Source: Prosthecobacter sp. (GTDB lineage: Bacteria > Verrucomicrobiota > Verrucomicrobiia > Verrucomicrobiales > Verrucomicrobiaceae). From it: DNA of 48,353 bases. The stretch is taken from contig NZ_JAQSEA010000123.1 of assembly GCF_029946185.1 (NCBI RefSeq), positions 1 through 48,353 on the forward strand, given 5' to 3'. Both the position numbers and the translations under genes were made by a program. The notes below the pieces were generated by a model. It ran no database searches and was not told the origin of the DNA. It saw nothing but the letters and a program-made list of their open reading frames with translations. Shown in pieces: positions 1 through 8,799 of the stretch (positions are counted from its first letter, which is position 1; every line of letters begins with the position of its first letter).

Positions 1-2
1 GT

Positions 3-2693
3 CTCGACTCCCGTGATGGATGGCAGACCGGCGGTGACTCCGGCCCTGCGCTGGTTCCCGGCAAAATCGCCGAGAGCAAGCTCTGGCACGCCGTCAGCTA
101 TGCGGACCGCGATTTAAAAATGCCGCCCAAGCGCAAGCTGAAGGAGAGCGAAGTCGCCGACCTCAAGCTCTGGATCGAATCCGGCGCTCCCGATCCGCGC
201 GATGAAGTCGCCAGCACGGAGGGCAAAGCCAAATCCGCACGTGCGGATGACAGCTTCTGGTCCTTCCAGCCGCCGCAGTCCACGCCGCCGCCCCAGGTGA
301 AAAACACCGCCTGGCCCGCGAATGACATTGATCGCTTCATCCTCGCCAAGCTGGAGGAAAACAACCTCACACCAGCGCCAGATGCCAGCCCTGCCATCTT
401 GCAGCGCAGACTTGCCTTTGATCTCACGGGACTGCCGCCGGATCGGATCGCTCTGTCGGATATGACTTATGAGAAGCGTGTGGATGAACTCCTCGCCTCC
501 AGCGCCTTTGCCGAACGCTTTGCCTCGCACTGGCTGGACATCACCCGCTTTGCTGAATCCTCTGGCGGGGGGCGTTCCCTGCCCTTCAAAGACGCATGGC
601 GTTTCCGTGACTACGTCATCGAATCCATTCGCGACAATGTGCCGGTGGATCGCATGATCACCGAACATCTGGCGGGCGATCTGCTTCCAGCCGCAGACGC
701 CGCCGCACGCCGCCGTCAGGTCACGGCCACCGGCTTCCTCGCTCTGGGCCCCACCAACTACGAGGAGCAGGACAAAGGCATGCTGCGCATGGACATCGTC
801 GATGAACAACTCGACACGATGGGCCGCGCTTTCCTCGGTCTCACCATTGGTTGCGCGCGCTGTCACGATCACAAGTTTGATCCCATCTCCGCCCGCGACT
901 ACTACGCACTGGCGGGCATTCTGCGCAGCACCAAGACGCTGAGAAATTACACCGACAACGTCGCGCATTGGATCGATACACCGCTGCCGCTCGATGGCGC
1001 TGCCGAGACCGCTTTGCAAAAGCACGAGCAGCAGGCGAATGCGCTCAAAGAGCAAATCGCCACGCTCAACAACAGCCTGCGAGATGCCGGCAGCGCCGAT
1101 CTGAGAGCACGCAAAAACATCGTCTTGAGCGATCTTCCCGGCATCGTCGTCGATGACAGCGCCGCGCAGAAGGTAGGCCTGTGGAAGCAGTCCACCAGCT
1201 TCGCCCCTTACATCGGCAGCGGCTACATCAGTGACAAAAACGAAGGCAAAGGCGAGAAGACCGTCACCTTCACGCCCAAGATTCCCAAGACCGGCCGCTA
1301 CGAGGTGCGCGTGGCCTTCAATGCCGGGCCCGACCGCGCTGCTAGCGCCACCGTCACCATCCTGCATGCGGACGGCGAGGAATTGAAAGCTATCAAGATG
1401 ACCACGGACTCCCTCAAGGGTCTGCAGTTTGCCACCCTCGGCACGTATCGCTTTGAAGCCAACGGCCAGGGCTTCGTCCTCATCTCCAATGCCAACTCGC
1501 AGGGCTACGTGACAGTCGATGCTGTGCAGTTTCTGCCTGCGGATGAAGCCACCCCGAGCCAGCCGGTGGCCAAAAAGGAATCCCCCACCGCGATCAAGCT
1601 CAAACAGCGGCTCGCTGCCCTGGAGAAAGAACTCAAAGCTCTGCAAAAGGACCAGCCCGACCGCCCCGAGGCCATGTCCGTGGCGGACGACAGCCTGCCG
1701 GAAGACGCCAAGATTCACATTCGCGGCAGCACGCGCAATCTGGGTGCCAGCGTGCCGCGTGGGTTCATCCAGGCGGCGCTGCATGGCGGTGCTCCGGATG
1801 TCCCTGCCGAAGCCAGCGGCCGGCTGCAACTCGCGCAATGGATCACCTCACGCGCCAATCCGCTGACGGCGCGCATCATGGTGAATCGGGTCTGGCACTG
1901 GATCTATGGCGCTGGGATCGTCCGCACTACGGACAACTTCGGCTCCACCGGCGAAGCGCCGAGCCACCCTAAACTGCTTGACCATCTCGCCATCAAGTTC
2001 ATCGAAGACGGCTGGAGCCTGAAGCATCTCGTCAAACAGATGGTCATGAGCCAGACGTATCGCATGGCTTCCACGAATGAAGCCTCAGCCGCCCAGCATG
2101 CGCTGGATCCCGACAACCGCCTGCTGAGCCACATGAACCGCAAGCGCCTGGATGCCGAGTGCATGCGCGACGCCATGCTCACCGCCGCAGGCACCCTGGA
2201 TCGTGAATTCGGCGGCCCCGGTGTCAGCGATGTCAAAGCGGTCGATGCGAACGATCAGAAGATTCAGAACATCGAGTACGGCTACCAGTTCCTCGACACC
2301 CGCCGCAGCCTTTACACCGCTGCCTTTCGCAATGTGCGCCACCCGCTGTTTGAAGTCTTCGATTTCGCGGACATCAACCAGCCCATCGCGCAGCGCACCA
2401 CCAGCACCGTCGCCACGCAGGCACTCTTTCTGATGAACTCCCCCAAAGTCATCGAACAGGCGCGCAATGCCGCAGATGTCGTGCTCAAGTCATCGACCGA
2501 AAACGATAAGCGCATCGATTGCGCCTTTCAAAACTCCTTGCAGCGCGAACCCACCGCGAAGGAGCAGGTACAAGTCCGCGACTTCCTGGAATCCAGCCTT
2601 TCCGGCAACGCCACCGCAGATGACGTGCGCGACCTCTGGGCTCGCTTCATCCAGACGCTGTGGTCCACGCCGGAGTTCCGGTTCTTGGATTAA
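3..2693 (+). CDS. PSCyt1-DUF1549-DUF1553 protein, 5' end outside window
   Basis: The reading frame is open from the first bases, so the gene begins upstream; 896 residues are visible. The visible start (about residues 1-65, LDSRDGWQTGGDSGPALVPG and MPPKRKLKESE) is the end of a planctomycete-type cytochrome c domain (PSCyt1); its heme motif lies outside the window. A DUF1549 (PSCyt2) domain follows from about residue 83, with a CARCHDHKFDP motif near residue 283 that could bind heme or metal. Residues ~378-510 form a beta-rich insert resembling the golvesin C-terminal-like fold, ending GYVTVDAVQFLP. The C-terminal third (~595-895) is DUF1553 (PSD1), with NRVWHWIYGAGIV and MNSPKVIEQAR. In Planctomycetes and Verrucomicrobia such proteins are exported and usually paired with a DUF1501 gene, often in polysaccharide or sulfatase loci. 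The enzymatic role is not established. It is convergent with hemB, 14 bases away. Confidence 0.9.
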   Translation, partial: LDSRDGWQTGGDSGPALVPGKIAESKLWHAVSYADRDLKMPPKRKLKESEVADLKLWIESGAPDPRDEVASTEGKAKSARADDSFWSFQPPQSTPPPQVKNTAWPANDIDRFILAKLEENNLTPAPDASPAILQRRLAFDLTGLPPDRIALSDMTYEKRVDELLASSAFAERFASHWLDITRFAESSGGGRSLPFKDAWRFRDYVIESIRDNVPVDRMITEHLAGDLLPAADAAARRRQVTATGFLALGPTNYEEQDKGMLRMDIVDEQLDTMGRAFLGLTIGCARCHDHKFDPISARDYYALAGILRSTKTLRNYTDNVAHWIDTPLPLDGAAETALQKHEQQANALKEQIATLNNSLRDAGSADLRARKNIVLSDLPGIVVDDSAAQKVGLWKQSTSFAPYIGSGYISDKNEGKGEKTVTFTPKIPKTGRYEVRVAFNAGPDRAASATVTILHADGEELKAIKMTTDSLKGLQFATLGTYRFEANGQGFVLISNANSQGYVTVDAVQFLPADEATPSQPVAKKESPTAIKLKQRLAALEKELKALQKDQPDRPEAMSVADDSLPEDAKIHIRGSTRNLGASVPRGFIQAALHGGAPDVPAEASGRLQLAQWITSRANPLTARIMVNRVWHWIYGAGIVRTTDNFGSTGEAPSHPKLLDHLAIKFIEDGWSLKHLVKQMVMSQTYRMASTNEASAAQHALDPDNRLLSHMNRKRLDAECMRDAMLTAAGTLDREFGGPGVSDVKAVDANDQKIQNIEYGYQFLDTRRSLYTAAFRNVRHPLFEVFDFADINQPIAQRTTSTVATQALFLMNSPKVIEQARNAADVVLKSSTENDKRIDCAFQNSLQREPTAKEQVQVRDFLESSLSGNATADDVRDLWARFIQTLWSTPEFRFLD

Positions 2694-2707
2694 CATTAGA
2701 GAAATCT

Positions 2708-3682
2708 TCAGCGCCACGCCGCTGACCACTGCTTGGCGAAATAGGTCAGAATCATGTCCGCGCCTGCACGGCGGATGCCGATGAGGGATTCGTGCACGAT
2801 CTTGGTTTCGTCGATCCAGCCACCTGCGGCACCGGCTTTGATCATCAAATACTCACCGCTGACCTGATAGGCGGCAATGGGCAGCGTGGTGGCGCCGCGC
2901 AGTTTAGCGATGATGTCGAGATACGGCCCTGCAGGCTTCACCATGAGGATGTCGGCGCCTTCAGCTTCATCGAGCGCGGCTTCGCGCAGGGCCTCACGCG
3001 CATTGGCGGGATCCATCTGGTAGGTTTTCTTGTCCCCTGCCTTCGGCGCGGAGTCCAGCGCGCCGCGAAACGGGCCGTAGTAGGCGCTAGCGTATTTGGC
3101 GGTGTAGCTCATGATCGAGACGGATTGAAACCCCGCGCCATCCAGCGCAGCACGCAGTGCGGCCACGCGTCCGTCCATCATGTCGCTCGGGGAAACGATG
3201 TCCGCACCGGCACGCGCATGGCAGAGGGCCTGCTGGCAGAGCACGGCCACGGTTTCATCATTCAAGATGCGGCCATCATCGGTCACGAGTCCGTCGTGGC
3301 CGTCGCTGTTGTAGGGATCGAGCGCCACATCGGTGATCACCGTCAGCGTGGGGTGCGCGCTTTTGAGCGCACGGATTGCACGGGGCACCAAGCCATCATC
3401 CGCATGGCAGGCCTCGGCTCCGCGGGTTTTCAGTTCATCCGGAATGCGCGGAAACAACACGACCGCCGGAACACCGAGCGCGTGCGCGGCGCCTGCCTCC
3501 TGCACCAGACCGTCGAGGCTCCAGCGCGTGCAACCCGGCATCGACTCAATCGGCGTGTTCGTGGTTCCTTCTTGCAGGAAGAGCGGATAAATCAAATGAC
3601 CCGGCGTCAGTTCCGTCTCGCGAACAAGATCGCGGACAGCAGGAGACTGGCGGTTGCGGCGGGGGCGGATTGGAAGGTTCAT
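2708..3682 (-). CDS. hemB: delta-aminolevulinic acid dehydratase (porphobilinogen synthase)
   Basis: HemB condenses two 5-aminolevulinate molecules into porphobilinogen, the second common step of tetrapyrrole synthesis, in the cytosol. The 324-residue product has the usual family length when started at the ATG at 3682 (MNLPIRPRRNR); a longer upstream frame adds 23 residues that do not look like HemB. Both active-site lysine regions are visible: SYTAKYASAYYGPFR and the Schiff-base motif MVKPAGPYLDI. SPSDMMDGRV is also present. The metal site reads DVALDPYNSDGHDG, where zinc enzymes have three cysteines; the aspartate version is typical of magnesium-dependent HemB. The gene stands alone, convergent with the DUF1553 gene, and shares a 192-base divergent spacer with the Rrf2 regulator. 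Identification is secure; the metal preference is inferred from the motif. Confidence 0.97.
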   Translation of the reverse strand: MNLPIRPRRNRQSPAVRDLVRETELTPGHLIYPLFLQEGTTNTPIESMPGCTRWSLDGLVQEAGAAHALGVPAVVLFPRIPDELKTRGAEACHADDGLVPRAIRALKSAHPTLTVITDVALDPYNSDGHDGLVTDDGRILNDETVAVLCQQALCHARAGADIVSPSDMMDGRVAALRAALDGAGFQSVSIMSYTAKYASAYYGPFRGALDSAPKAGDKKTYQMDPANAREALREAALDEAEGADILMVKPAGPYLDIIAKLRGATTLPIAAYQVSGEYLMIKAGAAGGWIDETKIVHESLIGIRRAGADMILTYFAKQWSAAWR

Positions 3683-3874
3683 CTGCCTTGAATATAGGCG
3701 GCAAGGCAAGCCAAGGGCAAATGCCGAATCAGGCCATCGCAGGCAAAACATTAACCGCAGAAAATGCGAATACGCGTGTTTTGGGATACTCCCGCATGAG
3801 ACGATCTTGCCGTAGTGGGGTGAAATAGATTATTCCTACTTGCCCGGTGGGCGTAGTCATTTCATTATCATTCC

Positions 3875-4423
3875 ATGCGACTGACCAAACGCGGAGAATA
3901 TGCATTGCGCACCATGATACGCCTGGGCATTGCCGAGCACCAGAAGGAAGGCGTGATCTCGGTCTCCAGTCTGGCGGAGCAGGAGCACCTGCCCTTCAAG
4001 TTTCTTGAGGCCATTCTCTTTGAATTGCGCACCGCAGGCTATGTGGAAAGCATGCGTGGCAAGTATGGTGGCACCCGACTCGCGAAGCCGATGAAGTCGA
4101 TCAAAATGGGCGAAATCGTACGCTTGATCGACGGCAAACTGGCACCCATCGGTTGCGCCAGCGAGACGGAGTATGAGAAGTGCACCTGCCCGGATGAAAC
4201 TCACTGTGGTTTGCGCATGCTCATGATCGATGTCCGCAACGCCATCGCCAACATCCTGGACCGTTACACCTTGGAAAATGTGGTGGAGGTCACCCTCCGC
4301 AAGCAGCAGCAGTGCGCCGCGACAGCCACCAAAAAGACCACCGCGAAAAAGACCGCCGTAACGCGCCACGCCAATCCGTCGGATGGTTTCCTGGCCGTGC
4401 TGCTGGACTCCGTGGCGCAATAA
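3875..4423 (+). CDS. Rrf2-family transcriptional regulator with four clustered cysteines
   Basis: This 182-residue protein begins MRLTKRGEYALRTMIRL, the classic start of Rrf2/IscR-type winged-helix regulators, and keeps the recognition region (LPFKFLEAILFELRTAGYVES) and wing (RGKYGGTRLA). Cys94, Cys103, Cys105 and Cys111 lie close together (GCASETEYEKCTCPDETHC), as in Fe-S or redox-sensing members such as IscR, NsrR and RsrR, so a cluster ligand role is plausible. A lysine/threonine-rich stretch and about 20 more residues extend the C-terminus beyond the ~150 residues usual in the family. No iron-sulfur, cysteine or nitric-oxide gene is adjacent, so the target is unknown. The 192-base spacer shared with hemB may be autoregulated, but I saw no convincing operator. 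The family is secure; cluster binding is inference. Confidence 0.92.
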   Translation: MRLTKRGEYALRTMIRLGIAEHQKEGVISVSSLAEQEHLPFKFLEAILFELRTAGYVESMRGKYGGTRLAKPMKSIKMGEIVRLIDGKLAPIGCASETEYEKCTCPDETHCGLRMLMIDVRNAIANILDRYTLENVVEVTLRKQQQCAATATKKTTAKKTAVTRHANPSDGFLAVLLDSVAQ

Positions 4424-4541
4424 ATATTTCACGAGCTTTGGCTCGCTCTGGAATCGCCAGGCCCTCACGGAGTGCGCTGACGCTCATGCACATTCGGCCC
4501 TGAGTTGAAGGCCTTGGGGACGCCCTGCCCTCCTCACTGAT

Positions 4542-4976
4542 TTACACCGGGGACAGCATCCCCTGCCCGCTCACTCGCCGGTGATCCTTACCTCGTAATA
4601 GCCGTAGGTTCGCTGAAGTTTTGAGCGGAGGATGCCGGACTTGTAGAAGATCGGCGGGCCGCTTTTTCGCGTATGCGGCTCGTAGATTCATGCTTAGCAC
4701 AAGCCTGCCGTCCTTCGCCAAGGCGTTCTTTTTATCCCAAGTCCACGGACACCAGCTTCCCACATTGGCGGTCCACTTCTGCGGGTCGGCTTCCATCCCG
4801 TCAAACTCATCGGAGAACGCGGGTTTCGCCACCCACTGGCCAGTTTGGCCCACCGGGTTGGTGCCTTTGGATTGAGCAGGTTCCGCAGCATTGGCATTCA
4901 GCGTCCCGATCAACGGTTTGGCGAGGAGTAACAGGCGTTTAGTTTTCGTCATCTCAGCCTGCAGTCCACGATGCAT
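4542..4976 (-). pseudogene. broken GH16 family glycosidase (frameshifted and C-terminally truncated)
   Basis: The minus-strand frame starts with a signal-like stretch (MTKTKRLLLLAKPLIGTLNA, from about 4952). It continues with a GH16 beginning: WVAKPAFSDEFDGMEADPQK, then WTANVGSWCPWTWDKKNALA and KDGRLVLSMNL. Near 4675-4690 the family match moves to another frame, which reads IYEPHTRKSGPPIFYKSGIL then RSKLQRTYGYYEVRITGE before a stop near 4570. The GYYEVRI strand is where intact GH16 enzymes continue towards the catalytic ExDxxE motif; that whole half is absent here. Family members cleave beta-glucans, agars or carrageenans outside the cell. With at least one frameshift and loss of the catalytic centre, the locus cannot encode an active enzyme. 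It lies convergent with the Rrf2 gene and upstream of the divergent zinc operon. A sequencing error could explain the shift but not the missing half. Confidence 0.75.
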
Positions 4977-5102
4977 CGCGACATCTATCGTGGGGGTCTA
5001 GGCTACCCAAGTCGTCGCGGGGAGCGCCAGCGGCGGGGAGCTTTGGTCAGGGCATCCATGGAGAGGGCAAGACCCCAGTCATTAGCAGCTGCTTTTTCGT
5101 AT

Positions 5103-5119
5103 ATGCAAATAAGTTGCAT
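5103..5119. promoter_or_regulatory. inverted repeat ATGCAA-N5-TTGCAT, candidate Zur-type operator 1
   Basis: A perfect 6-base inverted repeat with a 5-base spacer lies about 120 bases before the COG0523 GTPase start. The same core, TGCAA-N5-TTGCA, recurs 36 bases downstream (centre to centre), and a relative occurs at the 3' end of the Fur-family gene of the same operon. The right arm TTGCAT could also serve as a -35 element for TATATT at 5135-5140, although a 15-base gap is short. Repressor binding is inferred from symmetry, repetition and gene context. Confidence 0.6.
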
Positions 5120-5139
5120 TTTAAGCACTGTGAATATAT

Positions 5140-5154
5140 TGCAACTTTGTTGCA
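5140..5154. promoter_or_regulatory. inverted repeat TGCAA-N5-TTGCA, candidate Zur-type operator 2
   Basis: This is the second copy of the repeat, with arms TGCAA (5140-5144) and TTGCA (5150-5154). It overlaps or directly follows the likely -10 region, where a bound repressor would block transcription of the downstream zinc operon. The surrounding ~60 bases are markedly AT-rich compared with the region. Confidence 0.6.
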
Positions 5155-5240
5155 TGTGAGCGGCCCCACCAATGATCTCACTGACCACTCAGGGATCGCC
5201 TCTTCATCTCGCCTTTCTTCATCCCAATTCACCCAAACTC

Positions 5241-6461
5241 ATGCTTAAACCCAAACTTCCAGTCACTGTGCTCTCCGGCTTTCTCGGCGCGGGCAAAACC
5301 ACTTTGCTCAATCACATTCTACGCAACCGTGAGGGGCGCAAAGTGGCTGTGATCGTCAACGATATGAGCGAGGTCAATGTCGATGCGCTGCTGGTCCAAT
5401 CAGGCGATGCACACCTCTCGCGCACCGAGGAAAAAATGGTGGAGATGAGCAACGGCTGCATCTGCTGCACGCTGCGTGAGGACTTGCTGCTGGAGGTCTC
5501 CAAGATGGCGCGTGAGGGACGCTTTGACCACCTTGTCATCGAGTCCACCGGAGTCTCCGAGCCGATGCCGGTGGCGGAGACCTTTACCTTCAAAGATGAG
5601 ACCGGGCACTCCCTCTCCGACATCGCCCAGCTCGACACCATGGTGACGGTGGTGGATGCGCGGAACTTCCTGAATGACTACTACAGCACCCATGATTTGC
5701 AGGATCGCAATCAGGGCGTGGGTGAGCAAGACGGGCGCACCATTGCGGATCTGCTCACCGACCAGATCGAGTTTGCCAACGTCATTCTCATCAACAAGAC
5801 CGATGCCGTGACGGCGGAGGAACTGAAGGAGGTGCGCGGCATCATTCAGGTCCTCAATCCGAAAGCGCGGGTGCATGAGACCGTGAAGTCTGAGGTGCCG
5901 CTCAGCACTGTGATGGGCACGGGTTTGTATGAACTCAGCGAGGCGGAGCAAAGCCATGGCTGGCTCGACTCCCTGCAAGGGCACACGCCGGAGACTGAGG
6001 AGTACGGCATCAGCAGTTTTGTCTTTCGCTCACACCGCCCGCTGCACCCGGAACGCTTTTCGGCGTTTGTTCATGGCACCTGGCCGGGGGTTATTCGTGC
6101 CAAGGGGATGTTTTGGCTCGCCACACGCATGGAGCTTGCAGGCTTCCTCAGTCAGGCGGGCGTGATGCGCTCGACGAAAGCCCTCGGCTTCTTCTGGAGC
6201 GCGGTGTCTCAAGCGGAATGGCCGGAGGATGCTGAATCTATCGCCGAGATCGAAGGGAACTGCCGTGAGCCTTATGGCGACCGGCGAAATGAGATTGTCG
6301 TCATCGGTCAGGACATGGATCGTGAAGCCCTGCTGGCGGAGTTCCAGGCCTGCCTGCTTACTCCGAAGGAGATGAAGGGCGGGCCTGAGGCATGGGCTAG
6401 GCTGCCTGATCCTTTCCCCGCCTGGACACCCATCGAACCCGAACACGATCATGCGCACTGA
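5241..6461 (+). CDS. COG0523 (CobW/ZigA/YciC-type) GTPase, probable zinc metallochaperone
   Basis: The G3E-type GTPase has a Walker A at residues 13-21 (GFLGAGKTT), the metal-binding CxCC motif at Cys73/75/76 ([11 protein letters not shown]), a [10 protein letters not shown] region and the NKTD guanine-specificity motif. The C-terminal half is the CobW C domain, ending in a His-rich tail (EHDHAH). COG0523 proteins deliver metal to client enzymes; those induced by zinc starvation, such as YciC, ZigA and ZagA, sit beside Zur sites or Zur genes, as here. I chose the ATG at 5241 ([14 protein letters not shown]; 406 residues) because the upstream extension in the same frame is not family-like. The gene opens a four-gene operon ending in a Fur-family repressor, and its stop overlaps the next start by 11 bases. 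The family is certain; zinc is inferred from context. Confidence 0.93.
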   Translation: MLKPKLPVTVLSGFLGAGKTTLLNHILRNREGRKVAVIVNDMSEVNVDALLVQSGDAHLSRTEEKMVEMSNGCICCTLREDLLLEVSKMAREGRFDHLVIESTGVSEPMPVAETFTFKDETGHSLSDIAQLDTMVTVVDARNFLNDYYSTHDLQDRNQGVGEQDGRTIADLLTDQIEFANVILINKTDAVTAEELKEVRGIIQVLNPKARVHETVKSEVPLSTVMGTGLYELSEAEQSHGWLDSLQGHTPETEEYGISSFVFRSHRPLHPERFSAFVHGTWPGVIRAKGMFWLATRMELAGFLSQAGVMRSTKALGFFWSAVSQAEWPEDAESIAEIEGNCREPYGDRRNEIVVIGQDMDREALLAEFQACLLTPKEMKGGPEAWARLPDPFPAWTPIEPEHDHAH

Positions 6462-7620
6462 TCCCACTGTGTTGATTGTAGGTGCCGGCCCGGCAGGCCT
6501 CGGCTGTGCGGTGGCACTGAAGCGCTGTGGCATTGAAAACGTGCTCATCTTGGACAAGAGCGGCGTTGGCGCATCTTTTGAAGCCTGGCCCAAACAGATG
6601 CGGATGCTGACGCCGGCATTTCACAGTAATGCCTTCAGCGTGGTGGATCTGAATGCGATCACCCCCGGCACTTCACGGGCGAAACATCTGCATGTACAGC
6701 ATCCCACAGGGGCGGAGTATGCGCTTTACCTGAAAGCCGTCGCGCATCAATACGGGCTACGGTTCCTTCATGCTGAGGCGCATTCCATCCAGCGCAGCGC
6801 GGATGGCTTCGTGGTGGAAAGCTCCAGATGCCTTCTCTCGCCGCGCTTCATCATCTGGGCGGCTGGGGAATTTGGCCGTCCTGAGACGGGTGGCATCGCC
6901 GGGGCCGGCCTTTGCCTGCACAGCTCCAAGGTGCATGACTGGTCTGCGTTGCAGGGGGAGAAGTTCACCATCGTCGGCGGCTTTGAGAGCGGCATTGATG
7001 CTGCGATCCAGCTTGTCTGGCTGGGCAAGGATGTACACGTGATCTCGCGTGGCGAACCCTGGGCCGTGCAGTCTGCCGATCCCGGCCGCACACTCTCCCC
7101 GTTCACGCGTGATCAGCTCAAGCGCTGCATCTGCGATGCACCCGGCAGCCTGCGCTTCTACAAGCATGCTGACATCGCGCGGGTTGCCAAAGTCCACGAC
7201 GGTTATGAACTCACTACCGTGGATGGCACTCTCTTTCACAGCCCCACGCGACCGATTCTTGCGACGGGCTTCCGCAACAGCATGAAAATGGTGCGCCGGA
7301 ATTTCGCCTGGAGGGGCGATCAGGCGGTGCTGGATGAGGCCACCGATGAATCCACCCTCACACCCGGCCTGTTTTACTCCGGCCCGTCGCTAGTGCATGG
7401 GAATGCAGCGTTTGGTTTCATCTATCAGTTCCGTTCTCGTTTTGGCATCATCGCCCGCACCATCGCGGAGCGCATGGGGCTGGAATGGCAGGAGCCGCTT
7501 CGGCTCTGGCGCGAGCGCGGCTTCATGGTCGAGAATCTCAGCTGCACCACGGACTGCAAGCGTGGCGGAACTGCCGAAGCAGAGAACAACCCCCAATTAT
7601 TCGCGCATGCAGCCGCCTAA
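6451..7620 (+). CDS. FAD/NAD(P)-binding oxidoreductase of the zinc operon
   Basis: The 389-residue flavoprotein opens with a Rossmann dinucleotide site ([14 protein letters not shown], residues 7-20) and carries a second nucleotide-binding fold in the middle ([14 protein letters not shown]). An ATGF motif precedes the C-terminal part. The layout matches small flavin monooxygenase/thioredoxin-reductase-like proteins described as putative flavoproteins. The C-terminus carries CTTDC, a CxxxC pair that might be redox-active or bind metal. Its start lies inside the end of the GTPase gene and its own last 14 bases overlap the next gene, so the three are probably translated together. No substrate can be assigned; a role in survival during zinc limitation is inferred only from the operon. 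Confidence 0.85.
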   Translation: MRTDPTVLIVGAGPAGLGCAVALKRCGIENVLILDKSGVGASFEAWPKQMRMLTPAFHSNAFSVVDLNAITPGTSRAKHLHVQHPTGAEYALYLKAVAHQYGLRFLHAEAHSIQRSADGFVVESSRCLLSPRFIIWAAGEFGRPETGGIAGAGLCLHSSKVHDWSALQGEKFTIVGGFESGIDAAIQLVWLGKDVHVISRGEPWAVQSADPGRTLSPFTRDQLKRCICDAPGSLRFYKHADIARVAKVHDGYELTTVDGTLFHSPTRPILATGFRNSMKMVRRNFAWRGDQAVLDEATDESTLTPGLFYSGPSLVHGNAAFGFIYQFRSRFGIIARTIAERMGLEWQEPLRLWRERGFMVENLSCTTDCKRGGTAEAENNPQLFAHAAA

Positions 7621-8215
7621 CATCGCCAACCAACGCGGTCTGCTCAACGACGTGCATCGTGGTCTTGGCCAGCAGATGTTCTTCTGGGGGCGGGATGTGA
7701 TGACGTCCGGCAATCTGCTGATCGACCATGGCTTTGAGCGCCAGCCTTCGCCGGGACATCAGGGCACAAGCTGCTACCGCAAAGCGTGGCGCGGAGGGCT
7801 GATCGAACTGCATGGGCACTGCGCGGGCTGGTATCCGCAGGAGGCGTCCGAGGCCCCAGGCTTCATGTTTGTGCGCACGCGCAGGTGCAGTTATGCGCAT
7901 GAGCAAAACCAGCCTGTCGACCCCGGCTGTTATGAGACGCACCAGAGCAAGCTGAGCCTTCAGACGCAGATGGATGCCGCGCGCCATTTCACGGCCTGGC
8001 TCACCGAATATGAAGAGTGGATCATCCAGCAAGCGGGCCTCACACATCGCAATGAATGCTTCGCGATGTTTCGCAAGCTTGCCGACTCAAAACCCTGGCT
8101 GCCGCCGCAGCAGGCCCTGAACTGGTGGCAGCGCTTTGCGGCGAATGACGCACGCCTTGTCCGCGCCCGAAACTTTGCCAGTTGCTCACAGGCAGTCCAT
8201 GCAGCCCTGCGTTGA
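7607..8215 (+). CDS. unknown 202-residue Cys/His-containing protein in zinc operon
   Basis: I do not recognise the family. The ATG at 7607 is preferred because it overlaps the flavoprotein gene by 14 bases, as elsewhere in this operon; the longer upstream frame is antisense-like and shares sequence with that gene. The protein seems soluble, without a signal peptide or membrane segment. It is rich in Trp, His and Cys, including SCYRKAWRGGLIELHGHCAG, TRRCSYAHEQNQ and DPGCYETHQ, which could form a metal site. The second half is more helical (LTEYEEWIIQQAG, QQALNWWQRFAAND). Its position between a flavoprotein and a Fur-family gene suggests that it is a client or partner in metal-starvation physiology. 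It is a real gene by coding structure and coupling; the function is open. Confidence 0.75.
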   Translation: MQPPNIANQRGLLNDVHRGLGQQMFFWGRDVMTSGNLLIDHGFERQPSPGHQGTSCYRKAWRGGLIELHGHCAGWYPQEASEAPGFMFVRTRRCSYAHEQNQPVDPGCYETHQSKLSLQTQMDAARHFTAWLTEYEEWIIQQAGLTHRNECFAMFRKLADSKPWLPPQQALNWWQRFAANDARLVRARNFASCSQAVHAALR

Positions 8216-8232
8216 AAAGTCTCTGCATCACC

Positions 8233-8727
8233 ATGAACTCCCGCCACCACATCACCATGGCTGACAGCAATGCCGAGCTCAGGGACAAGATTGTGAGCGG
8301 CCTGCAAGAGCGGGGAATGCGGCGCACTCCTGCGTTGGTCAATCTGATAGGCGAGATGGTCGCACACACCCAGCCAGCCTCGCTGCATGACTGGTCCAAA
8401 CGTCCCGGCCTGTCTGAACACGATCCGGCGACGATCTACCGCATCATGATGAAACTGGAGCATGCCAAGGTGGTGAGGCGCGTGAACATCAGCGAGCGCT
8501 GCTCATACTTCCAGATCATCTTATCTGACGCTCAGCCGGACTACCTGGTATGCACAGACTGCGGCGACCTCCAAACGGTAGAAACTCCGCCCGAACTGCG
8601 CGCCATGGAGGAACGGTTCATCGTCCAAGCCGGTTGGCAGGGTGTTCGGCACGAGCTGGAGTTTTTTGGGCTGTGCCCGCATTGCGCCCAAAAGGATAAC
8701 GCCCAACAATTTGTTATCGCAAATTAA
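8233..8727 (+). CDS. Fur-family repressor, probably Zur-like
   Basis: The 164-residue protein has the Fur winged-helix region (MRRTPALVNLIGEM, then HDPATIYRIMMKLEHAKVVR) followed by a dimerisation domain. Two CxxC pairs (VCTDCGD and LCPHCAQ) match the structural zinc site of Fur, Zur and PerR proteins. The ATG at 8233 was chosen by family length; 8257 is an alternative, and neither has a strong Shine-Dalgarno sequence. It follows the 202-residue gene by 17 bases, so it is cotranscribed with the COG0523 GTPase. That pairing and the repeats upstream argue for a zinc sensor controlling its own operon rather than an iron sensor. A palindrome related to the upstream repeats overlaps its stop codon. 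The Fur family is secure; Zur identity is inference. Confidence 0.88.
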   Translation: MNSRHHITMADSNAELRDKIVSGLQERGMRRTPALVNLIGEMVAHTQPASLHDWSKRPGLSEHDPATIYRIMMKLEHAKVVRRVNISERCSYFQIILSDAQPDYLVCTDCGDLQTVETPPELRAMEERFIVQAGWQGVRHELEFFGLCPHCAQKDNAQQFVIAN

Positions 8728-8732
8728 TTGCG
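8718..8732. promoter_or_regulatory. inverted repeat CGCAA-N5-TTGCG over the Fur-family stop codon
   Basis: The arms CGCAA and TTGCG with a 5-base spacer match the architecture of the two repeats before the operon, differing by one base per arm. It spans the last codons and stop of the repressor gene. It could be a third operator, a roadblock at the operon end, or a weak hairpin; no clear T-run follows it. Confidence 0.4.
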
Positions 8733-8799
8733 TTATTAATCCAGCGCTGTAAATCAGACCTCGGCTCAACCGAACCCAATCAGTCCCTTATCCCCGCGC

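Noticed and set aside
2792-3691. Long open frame opposite hemB
   Set aside because: Antisense shadow of a certain gene; the translation is Arg/His/Gly-rich without domain features.
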